Shown piece after piece: positions 25,831 to 32,332 of a stretch of 62,021 nucleotides of DNA. The stretch's first letter is position 1. The number at the start of each line of letters is the position of its first letter. The notes beneath the pieces were generated by a model. The model ran no database searches. It saw only the letters and a program-made list of their open reading frames with translations, and was not told the origin of the DNA. Source of the stretch: Burkholderiales bacterium (GTDB taxonomy: Bacteria; Pseudomonadota; Gammaproteobacteria; Burkholderiales; Burkholderiaceae_C); NCBI GenBank assembly GCA_003963115.1, contig RXJQ01000062.1:25289-87309 (forward strand). Reading direction: 5' to 3'. Position numbers and translations under genes: made by a program.

Positions 25831-26922
25831 TCAGGCGTGTTGAAGGACGGGGGCGCTGCTGACCACCACCTGGTTGCGACCCTCACTCTTGCCCTTGTAG
25901 AGCGCTGCATCGGCACGCTGGATGGCCTGATCCGCCTCTTCACCGATGCCCATTTCAGTCAGCCCCAAGGTGGCAGACACCCTCAGCGGGTGGTCATTGG
26001 CGGGGAAGCGCAACTCGCTGATGCTCAGCCGCAGTCGCTCGGCCACCGGGCGGGCCCCTTCGATGCTGGCATGCGGCAGCACGATCAGGAACTCCTCGCC
26101 GCCCCAGCGCGCCACGAAGTCCATCTCGCGCACGCCGTTCTTGAGCACCTCGGCCACGGCCTTGAGTGCCCAGTCGCCCATGTTGTGGCCGAAGGTGTCG
26201 TTGAGCTTCTTGAAGTGGTCGATGTCGACCAGCAGCACCGTCGATGGATGGGGTTTGCGTTGGCGCAGCGCCTGCTCGCGCGCCAGGGCATCGAGCATGC
26301 AGCGCCGGTTCATCAAGCCTGTGAGGCTGTCGGTCGTGGCCAGCTCATGCAGGCGCGCCTCGGCCTGCGTGATGAGGTGCACGTACAGCACGGTCAGCCC
26401 GCTGAGGATGGCGATGGTGGTGACCAGGTTGAAGCGATGCAGATAGGCCAGTGTGGTGGCCGACATCTCGAACATCGGCGTGGCTTTGCGCAAATACCAG
26501 TCCAGCGCCACATAGGACACCGTGAGCGTGGTGGCAAAGGCGATCTTGAACGGCCACTTGTTGACCTGGTTGGCCAGGAAGACGGGGATGACGATGAGCA
26601 GGTAGTAGTGGAAGCCGCTTTCCCAGCCCACGGTGATGACCGCCAGGATGGCGTGGGCCGCCACCTCGAAGATCATCACGAACATGCCGGCTGCGACCTG
26701 ATCGCGCCGCAAGAGTGCGGCCGCCAGCACATAAGTCAGCACGCTGCCCACGTTCACCCAGCTCATGGCCACGACCTGGGACTGGTAGAACAGCACGGCA
26801 AAGGCGATGTGCGTGACCCCGGCAAGCAGGCAGGCGCTGCTGAGCACCATCTTGAAGGACTGGCTGGCAACCAGGCCCTTCAGCAAGGCGGGGGCCAATT
26901 CGTCATTCGGGGGGCGTGCCAT
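25831..26922 (-). CDS. Membrane-bound diguanylate cyclase
   Basis: A 363-aa protein with about six transmembrane helices (residues 20-190) followed by a GGDEF domain. The active motif is RWGGEEF near residue 274, a functional variant, and LVDIDHFKKLNDTFGHNMGD contributes the metal ligand Asp. No RxxD inhibitory site is evident immediately before GGEEF. It makes c-di-GMP from GTP. ATG at 26922 is used; an ATG four codons upstream is equally possible. It lies downstream of the T1SS operon control region on the same strand and is probably a separate unit. Confidence 0.87.
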   Translation of the reverse strand: MARPPNDELAPALLKGLVASQSFKMVLSSACLLAGVTHIAFAVLFYQSQVVAMSWVNVGSVLTYVLAAALLRRDQVAAGMFVMIFEVAAHAILAVITVGWESGFHYYLLIVIPVFLANQVNKWPFKIAFATTLTVSYVALDWYLRKATPMFEMSATTLAYLHRFNLVTTIAILSGLTVLYVHLITQAEARLHELATTDSLTGLMNRRCMLDALAREQALRQRKPHPSTVLLVDIDHFKKLNDTFGHNMGDWALKAVAEVLKNGVREMDFVARWGGEEFLIVLPHASIEGARPVAERLRLSISELRFPANDHPLRVSATLGLTEMGIGEEADQAIQRADAALYKGKSEGRNQVVVSSAPVLQHA

Positions 26923-27163
26923 GCAGGGCAGCATAGCAGCGGCCTTGTCTGTCCAGCCGCGGATTTGCGCGCGATTCGTGACGATTGGCGCGCACCTGTC
27001 ACGCACCGCCAACAGGCGCATGGGCCACCCTGGCGTTTGACTTGGGGATTTCGGCGTATGGCGATGGTGACCGCCAAGGGATGGCCGATCCGGCACAGCT
27101 TTGGCCGCCCGGATCAAGTGTGGCCGTGTGCAATCCATGGTGATGACCCGAGGAGACACCGAC

Positions 27164-28051
27164 ATGAGCCAAGCCGCACCGCACACACGCCCGATCCAGC
27201 CGCGTGAAAAGCTGGACTTCCAGTTGGACAGCGGCATCCCCCGTTTCTGGAACGGCGGCGACCCGTTCAAGACGCGCTTCTTCGATGCGATGTCGCTGAC
27301 CTTCCCGATCGGCGAGCGCTACTTCATCAGCACGGTGCGCCCCTATCGTGACCAGATCACCGACCCCACGCTGCTCAAGGAAGTCAAGGACTTCACGCGG
27401 CAGGAGGCCCAGCACGGCATGGTCCACACCGAGTTCAACAACATGCTGCTCAAGCAGGGCCTGCAGGTCGAGTGGACGCAGACCTTCCTGGACCGCAAGT
27501 TCAAGTGGCAGATGAGCGCGTGGTCCAAGGCCTTCAACCTGGCCTATACATCGGCAGCCGAGCACATGACGGCCATGATGTGCAAGACCTTCATGGAGCG
27601 CGCCGACATCATCGAGCCCTTTGACCACCGCATGCGCGCGCTGTATGCCTGGCACTCGATCGAGGAGGTCGAGCACAAGGCCGTGTGCTTCGACGTGCTG
27701 ACCAAGGTGGCCAAGGCCGGCTACTTCACGCGCGTGGCGGCACTGGTGTACTTCAGCATCGAGTACCCGATCGGCAACATCTACATGGTCAACCACATGC
27801 TCAAGCAAGATGGCTTCAGCCGGTGGCAACGCGTCAAGATGTTCGCCAAGGGCCTGTGGTGGCTATACAAGCCCGGCGGCGTGTTCATGCCGGCCCTGGG
27901 TTACTACTTCTCGTATTACAAGCCCGGCTTCCACCCCTGGCAGCACCAAGAAATGGGCCACTACGAGACCTGGCTCAAGGCATTCGAGCGCGCGGGCGAT
28001 CCGCTGGAGGCAGCGGATGCCTATGCGCAAAAGGTGTTTGCGGCCGGCTGA
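27164..28051 (+). CDS. COG3687-type predicted metal-dependent hydrolase
   Basis: A 295-aa helical protein of the PF10118 type. Repeated Glu/His motifs, TRQEAQHGMVHTEFNNML and YAWHSIEEVEHKAVCFDVL, look like a carboxylate-bridged dimetal site. AGGAG lies 8 nt before the ATG, so the longer upstream frame is rejected. Biochemical function is not established for the family; in Burkholderiales it often occurs with lipid and acyl-CoA genes. Its stop is immediately followed by the convergent DUF1488 gene with no intergenic base. Confidence 0.8.
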   Translation: MSQAAPHTRPIQPREKLDFQLDSGIPRFWNGGDPFKTRFFDAMSLTFPIGERYFISTVRPYRDQITDPTLLKEVKDFTRQEAQHGMVHTEFNNMLLKQGLQVEWTQTFLDRKFKWQMSAWSKAFNLAYTSAAEHMTAMMCKTFMERADIIEPFDHRMRALYAWHSIEEVEHKAVCFDVLTKVAKAGYFTRVAALVYFSIEYPIGNIYMVNHMLKQDGFSRWQRVKMFAKGLWWLYKPGGVFMPALGYYFSYYKPGFHPWQHQEMGHYETWLKAFERAGDPLEAADAYAQKVFAAG

Positions 28052-28309
28052 CTACGGCGTCGCGAAATCGTATTTGGAAATGAGGATGGGTTCAGGACAA
28101 GCCTTGGCGAGCTTGTCCTGAACCACCGCTTCGATGGCACTGGCATTGGCGCGGTAGGTGTCCACCCACGCCTCACGCGAGTGCCCTGCCTGGAAGCGGG
28201 TTTCCAGCGCCTCGCGGGACACGATGGCGCGCACGAGTCGGCGACCGACAGGCATGCGCACGATGACCGAATCATGGCCGGCATAGATCTCGGGTCGAAC
28301 GTCATTCAT
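28052..28309 (-). CDS. DUF1488-like small protein
   Basis: An 85-aa protein of unknown function. The core IVSREALETRF, DTYRANASAIEAVVQDKL and PILISKYDF resembles DUF1488, whose members read as a beta-strand pair followed by a helix. The stop TAG abuts the stop of the COG3687 gene. GGAGCAACAAG precedes the ATG. A cytoplasmic location is inferred from the lack of a signal. Confidence 0.65.
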   Translation of the reverse strand: MNDVRPEIYAGHDSVIVRMPVGRRLVRAIVSREALETRFQAGHSREAWVDTYRANASAIEAVVQDKLAKACPEPILISKYDFATP

Positions 28310-28440
28310 CTTGTTGCTCCTTCCACTTCAACATGCATCCTGTGCGAGGCGCTGGATGACAAGGCCGCACTGTCGATCAGGCTGTTCGGCTCAGGGGTAA
28401 GCGTGGGTAAGGAGATGCTTCTCGACCTTCAAATGGTTGC

Positions 28441-28469
28441 GGCCTGCCTGGAAGAACCCAGGGCAGGCC
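28441..28469. repeat. Hairpin in the gene-free stretch 28310-28600
   Basis: GGCCTGCC (28441-28448) pairs with GGCAGGCC (28462-28469), and CTGG/CCAG extends the stem inward with a bulge. There is no T tract on either side. The rest of 28310-28538 shows no convincing gene. A smaller hairpin GCTTGC-TGTT-GCAAGC lies at 28491-28506. Confidence 0.4.
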
Positions 28470-28538
28470 GTGTGAGCGTGAAGGAAAGTTGCTTGCTGTT
28501 GCAAGCGTAAAGGTACGTGTGAGCTCCGTGTCTTGGGT

Positions 28539-28566
28539 GTTTCAATCCACGCGCCCGTGATGGAGC
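28539..28566 (-). CRISPR. Solitary CRISPR-repeat-like sequence (type I-C repeat remnant)
   Basis: Read on the minus strand, the 3' 21 nt of this element (28559..28539, ending GGCGCGTGGATTGAAAC) match the 3' part of the canonical type I-C repeat as I recall it. The 5' part (GCTCCAT) has diverged and the usual repeat stem is weakened. No second copy and no cas gene is present in the window, so it is not an array. It begins 34 nt downstream of the tacT stop, in sense orientation with the tacAT transcript. It could be a decayed array end, an orphan repeat or a CreTA-like regulatory element. Confidence 0.55.
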
Positions 28567-28600
28567 AATTGCAAAGCAGAATCGAGCCTACACAGCCACG

Positions 28601-29101
28601 CTATGGCTTGATCGGTACCGTGGCCAGTGGCAGAAACAGTGTCAATGGTGTCTCTGGCAGCGCGATGAAACCATGGTGCAGGTAGAACGCTGCTGCGGTC
28701 TCGTCCTTGGCATCGACGACCAAAGCATAGGCCGCGATCTCCGAGCGCGCGACCCGTGCAAGGGCATCGCCCAGCAGGGCGCCACCCAGGCCTTGTCCTT
28801 TGAATGCCTGATCGACGGCCAGGCGGCCCATGCGAACCGTGGGCACGGCGCGATAACGTGGCAGCTTCTTGATGGCCTCGGGCGGCAACTCGGTCAAAGG
28901 CACGCTGGCTGACGCCAGTGTGTAGTAACCGGCAATGCGTTGATCGTCGGTCACGGCCACAAAGCAGGTGGCCACACGGCGGCGCATGTCCTGTGTGATT
29001 TGCTCGCGCAGGTAGCGATCCAGCGCGGGCGTGCCGCTGTCAAAGGTCGTGCGGTCGTGCGAGGCGTCCAGCAGTGCCACCCTGAATGGGGCGCGGCTCA
29101 T
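28601..29101 (-). CDS. tacT: GNAT acetyltransferase toxin (TacT/AtaT-like)
   Basis: A 166-aa toxin of a type II module. Members acetylate the amino group of charged tRNAs and block translation. FDSGTPALDRYLRE near the N-terminus, PTVRMGRLAVDQAFKGQGLG (acetyl-CoA loop QGLGG near 103-107), YALVVDAKDE and AAAFYLHHGF with the catalytic-region Tyr, and a final LFLPL are all conserved in this family. The ATG overlaps the stop of the DUF1778 antitoxin gene (ATGA), the standard arrangement. It is probably silenced by the antitoxin both as protein complex and at the promoter. Confidence 0.9.
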   Translation of the reverse strand: MSRAPFRVALLDASHDRTTFDSGTPALDRYLREQITQDMRRRVATCFVAVTDDQRIAGYYTLASASVPLTELPPEAIKKLPRYRAVPTVRMGRLAVDQAFKGQGLGGALLGDALARVARSEIAAYALVVDAKDETAAAFYLHHGFIALPETPLTLFLPLATVPIKP

Positions 29102-29385
29102 TCTTCGTCAGTGCGCAGGAGCTTGCTGCGGCGAGCCATGGCCCGCTTCAAGGCTGGTTGCGGCTTTGGAGGCGACAGCAGTGCATCAGCAAAGCACTGT
29201 TGATCGGCCATCGACAAGCGGATAACCTCGGCTTGCTCGACGGCTCGCTGTGCTGCTTCCTGGACGGCAGCGACAACGAAATCAGTCATGGTGCGCCCTT
29301 GCAGCTCTGCCGCACGCTTGAGCAAGCCGTGCAGGTCGGTGCTGATGCGGGCTTCGAGTCGGGCGGTCAGGGCGCTGGATCGCAT
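29098..29385 (-). CDS. tacA: DUF1778 ribbon-helix-helix antitoxin (TacA-like)
   Basis: A 95-aa antitoxin. The N-terminal ribbon-helix-helix LTARLEARISTDLHGLLKRA AELQGRTMTDFVVAA binds DNA, and the C-terminal part (ADALLSPPKPQPALKRAMAR) is the typical toxin-wrapping segment of DUF1778 proteins. AGGAG is 8 nt before the ATG; a much longer upstream frame is not used. A perfect palindrome 24 nt upstream of the ATG is the likely autoregulatory operator. Confidence 0.9.
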   Translation of the reverse strand: MRSSALTARLEARISTDLHGLLKRAAELQGRTMTDFVVAAVQEAAQRAVEQAEVIRLSMADQQCFADALLSPPKPQPALKRAMARRSKLLRTDEE

Positions 29386-29408
29386 GGTGAATCTCCTGGC
29401 GGGGATTG

Positions 29409-29425
29409 TACGGCATATTGCCGTA
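29409..29425. promoter_or_regulatory. TacA operator candidate TACGGCA-TAT-TGCCGTA
   Basis: Seven-base perfect arms around TAT, 24-40 nt upstream of the tacA ATG. Ribbon-helix-helix antitoxins bind such short palindromes and repress their own operon. No second copy was seen near hipBA. Confidence 0.6.
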
Positions 29426-29643
29426 TTGCTGCAAATTGAACCGGCTAACCTTCTTGGCAGCCCAAGAGCGACTGCGGGCTCAGAACCTCTGGGTGCTGAC
29501 CCGCATGCAGGGTGGTGTGGCAGTGGGGCGTCTTCTAGAAAGGAGGCCTCTATGCCGATTTCAGGCCTGCTTTTATGCATCTGCTTGCACGTGGAGAAGC
29601 AAAATATATTTTTGTTTTTTGATGCTTTTGCTAGCATGTATGC

Positions 29644-30021
29644 ATGCCCAAGCAATCCCGCGCCCTCTCATCCATGCCGCCGATGGTGCTCGCCCAACTC
29701 CAGCAGCTGGGCGAGCACCTGGCCATTGCGCGCAAGCGGCGCAAGGAGTCGCGGCGGGCGTGGGCGCAGCGCATTGGCGTGACGGAGCCCACCCTGGCCC
29801 GCATGGAAAAGGGTGATCCGTCCGTGGCGTTCGGAAGCTATGCCACCGCCTTGTGGTTGATCGGGCGGGTGCAGGCCTTGGCTGATTTGGCCGCGCCGGA
29901 GCTGGATCGCGGCGCCCTGGACAGCGAGGTTCGCGCGGCAGCGTTGCGCTCGGTTCGCAAGGGCCCCTCCGTGGAGGCACGCTTGCGCGCTGCCGCACGG
30001 AGCGATGACGGCGCTTCATGA
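29644..30021 (+). CDS. hipB: XRE-family antitoxin (HipB-like)
   Basis: A 125-aa antitoxin. The helix-turn-helix lies in LGEHLAIARKRRKESRRAWA and RIGVTEPTLARMEKGDPSVA (about residues 20-62). The C-terminal region is Arg/Ala-rich. The stop overlaps the hipA ATG (ATGA). The promoter region 29590-29643 is AT-rich for this genome and contains GCATG-TAT-GCATG just before the start, a possible operator. It is divergent from tacAT. Confidence 0.85.
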   Translation: MPKQSRALSSMPPMVLAQLQQLGEHLAIARKRRKESRRAWAQRIGVTEPTLARMEKGDPSVAFGSYATALWLIGRVQALADLAAPELDRGALDSEVRAAALRSVRKGPSVEARLRAAARSDDGAS

Positions 30022-31283
30022 TGGTGGCCAGCATGCATACGGCCATGCCCGCACCCTGGAACGAGCTGTATCTCTGGTGGCTGGTGTGCCCAGAGGCACC
30101 CGTGCGCGTCGGGGTGTTGCGCTTCGTGCCGTCGCTGCGCGGGGTTTCCTTGCAGTATGACGCGCACTGGTTGGCATGGGGCTTTGCCCTGAGCGAAGAC
30201 TTGCCACTCTTGGATCAGGTCTTCCTGCCCCTGCATAAAGACTCGGCCGCAGGCGCGGTGGACGACGCCCGACCGGACCGCTGGGGCGAGCGCGTGATCC
30301 GCTTGCTGGACCGGCCGGCGCGCCTGTCCCTGATGGAGTACCTGTTCCTGGCGGGCGACGAGCGCTTTGGTGCGCTGGGTGTGTCGCTGTCAGGTGAGGC
30401 TTATCAGGGGCGGGAACTGGGGCCGCTGCCCCGTTTGCAGGACCTCGGCGTCTTGCATGACCTGGTGCAGCGCGTGATGGCGGGAGAACCGGTTCGCGAC
30501 GATCTCAAGCGCCTGATCGCACCGGGTGTGACCATGGGTGGCGCGCGTCCGAAGGCCTTGATCGAACTCGATGGACAGGCCTGGGTGATCAAGTTTGCCG
30601 AAACAGGCGAGGCGCAGGACTGGCCATTGATCGAACATGCGGCCATGACCCTGGCGGCGCGAGCGGGCATCACCGTGGCGCCTACGCGCGCCTTGGCGCT
30701 GGCGCGTGGGCATGCCGTGGCCGTGCATCGCTTTGATCGATGCGTGGATCAGGCTGGGCACCCGCAGCGCGTGCATGCCTTGTCCGCCCATGTAGTCTTG
30801 CAGGCTGCTGGCGAAGAAATGGGTTATCCGGAGCTGGCGCAACTGTTGCGGCGGCGTGGTGTGGTACGCGATGGCGTGAGCCAGGCGCAGATGCGCGAGC
30901 TGTTTCGGCGCATGGTGTTCAACATCCTGATCGACAACACCGACGACCACGAGAAGAACCATGTGCTGCTGATGAACGACCGTGGCGAGTACGCGCTGTC
31001 ACCGGCCTTTGACGTGTTGCCGACGGGGCAGGCCCTGGGCTACCAGCAGATGCGTGTGGGGCACGACGGCGCGGTCTCGTCCATCGACAACGCCTTGTCC
31101 GAGGCCAACCAGTTCGGGTTGAACGCGCGGGATGCGCGTGACGAGGTGCGCGCTGTGGCCGCAGTCGTGGATGGTTGGCGAGACCATTTCGTGGCGTGCG
31201 GCGTATCCGCGTCTGACATCGATCTGCTTGCTGCGCAGATCGATCGACCCGATTGGGTCAGCCAGCGCACTGCTGCGCGTTGA
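30018..31283 (+). CDS. hipA: HipA-family Ser/Thr kinase toxin
   Basis: A 421-aa kinase; the E. coli relative phosphorylates glutamyl-tRNA synthetase and induces persistence. AVDDARPDRWGERVI is the HipA N-terminal-domain signature. TMGGARPKALIELDG near 171 marks the Gly-rich nucleotide loop with the following Lys in WVIKF. The catalytic loop NILIDNTDDHEKNH is at about 301-314 and the metal-binding Asp in LSPAFDVLP at about 332. All kinase landmarks appear intact. Translation is coupled to hipB. The target here is unknown. Confidence 0.9.
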   Translation: MMVASMHTAMPAPWNELYLWWLVCPEAPVRVGVLRFVPSLRGVSLQYDAHWLAWGFALSEDLPLLDQVFLPLHKDSAAGAVDDARPDRWGERVIRLLDRPARLSLMEYLFLAGDERFGALGVSLSGEAYQGRELGPLPRLQDLGVLHDLVQRVMAGEPVRDDLKRLIAPGVTMGGARPKALIELDGQAWVIKFAETGEAQDWPLIEHAAMTLAARAGITVAPTRALALARGHAVAVHRFDRCVDQAGHPQRVHALSAHVVLQAAGEEMGYPELAQLLRRRGVVRDGVSQAQMRELFRRMVFNILIDNTDDHEKNHVLLMNDRGEYALSPAFDVLPTGQALGYQQMRVGHDGAVSSIDNALSEANQFGLNARDARDEVRAVAAVVDGWRDHFVACGVSASDIDLLAAQIDRPDWVSQRTAAR

Positions 31284-31325
31284 CCTATCTCGCTACCAGA
31301 TCTACGCCCACCACCAACCTCACCA

Positions 31326-31427
31326 GACAGGGACGTGGGGTGGCCAACGCAGCGAAGTAAAGAAGGAGGATCGGGCTGTGCCCGATCCGGATGACATGAG
31401 CGAAGTTGGCCGCCCCGCGTCCCTGTC
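31326..31427. repeat. 102-nt nested palindrome between hipA and the BKACE gene
   Basis: Outer arms of 23 nt (31326-31348 starting GACAGGGACG, and 31405-31427 ending CGTCCCTGTC) are complementary except for two positions that form G-U pairs in RNA. An inner perfect hairpin GGATCGGGC-TGT-GCCCGATCC is at 31368-31388. The whole unit fits between two convergent genes. It may be a bidirectional terminator or a REP/MITE-type palindromic element. Confidence 0.7.
31368..31388 (-). terminator. Intrinsic terminator of the carboxylase cluster (minus strand)
   Basis: A 9-bp stem with a 3-nt loop, followed on the minus strand by TCCTTCTTTACTT, placed 55 nt after the BKACE stop. Confidence 0.6.
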
Positions 31428-31442
31428 CCACTCAATCAACCA

Positions 31443-32327
31443 TCAGGCCTTCACACCATGCTCCGACGCCGCCTTCAAGCCCAGCATCTGCCGCGCCTCG
31501 GCTGGCGATGCCACTTCACGCCCCGCATTGCGCGCACATTGCGCCAGGGCCTCGATCAACTGCCCATTGCCTGAGGTGCGTTCGCCGCCAGGCAGGTAGA
31601 AGGTGTCTTCCACACCGCTGCGCAGCATGCCGCCCAGATCGGCGGTGGCCTGGTGCACGGCCCAGATCTCCTCGCGGCCGATCAGTGTGGTCTGCCAGGT
31701 GGTGCCTTGCTTGCGGTATTTCACCAGCAGCCTGAGCAGGTCGGCATCCACCGGCATGCCCGAGGCCACGCCCATCACGAAGTTGTATTCGAGGTAGTCG
31801 GCCATGCCGGCCTTCTGGTACATCTCGACCGAGCGCACGATGCCCACGTCGAAGCATTCGAACTCGGGGCGGGTGCCCGTTTCGTTCATCACGTCGATCA
31901 TGGCCTTGACCTTCTCGACCTGGTTGTCGAACAGCATGGGCGGCCAGGCCCATTGACCGTTCTCCTTGATCTTGAGGTAGTTGAGGCTGCCGGCATTGCA
32001 GGCGGCGATCTCGGGGCGCACCGCACGGATGCAGGCCGAAGGGCCCGAGATATCGGGGCCGACCACACCGGTGGTCAGGTTGATGATGACGCCCGGGCAG
32101 GCGGCGCGGATGGCCGTGTCGATCTCGGCGGCCACGGCAGGATCCCAGCTCGGGAAGCGGCCCATGCCAGGCTCCTGGCGGCGCAGGTGTACGTGCATGA
32201 TGGACGCACCGGCATCAAAGGCTTCGCGTGCGGCTGCTGCCATCTCGGCGGCGGTCACGGGCACGGGGTGTTGAGCGGGGTCGGTGAGCACGCCGGTGAG
32301 CGCGCAGGTGAGGATGGCCTTGTCCAT
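31443..32327 (-). CDS. 3-keto-5-aminohexanoate cleavage family protein (BKACE, DUF849)
   Basis: A 294-aa TIM-barrel enzyme. BKACE proteins use Zn to condense a beta-keto acid with acetyl-CoA and release acetoacetate plus a new acyl-CoA. The metal ligands His-x-His are in IMHVHLRR (about 45-47) and the Glu of EFECFDVG is nearby in sequence. INLTTG and YNFVMGVASGMP are conserved. ATG at 32327 lies 5 nt downstream of the biotin-carboxylase stop, so it belongs to the same operon. Its place where an HMG-CoA lyase is usual suggests it helps cleave the carboxylation product; that is inference. Confidence 0.88.
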   Translation of the reverse strand: MDKAILTCALTGVLTDPAQHPVPVTAAEMAAAAREAFDAGASIMHVHLRRQEPGMGRFPSWDPAVAAEIDTAIRAACPGVIINLTTGVVGPDISGPSACIRAVRPEIAACNAGSLNYLKIKENGQWAWPPMLFDNQVEKVKAMIDVMNETGTRPEFECFDVGIVRSVEMYQKAGMADYLEYNFVMGVASGMPVDADLLRLLVKYRKQGTTWQTTLIGREEIWAVHQATADLGGMLRSGVEDTFYLPGGERTSGNGQLIEALAQCARNAGREVASPAEARQMLGLKAASEHGVKA

Positions 32328-32332
32328 GATGT

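Noticed and set aside
28310..28538. CRISPR array extending from the repeat-like sequence
   Set aside because: No second repeat at any spacer-like distance on either side and no cas genes in the window.
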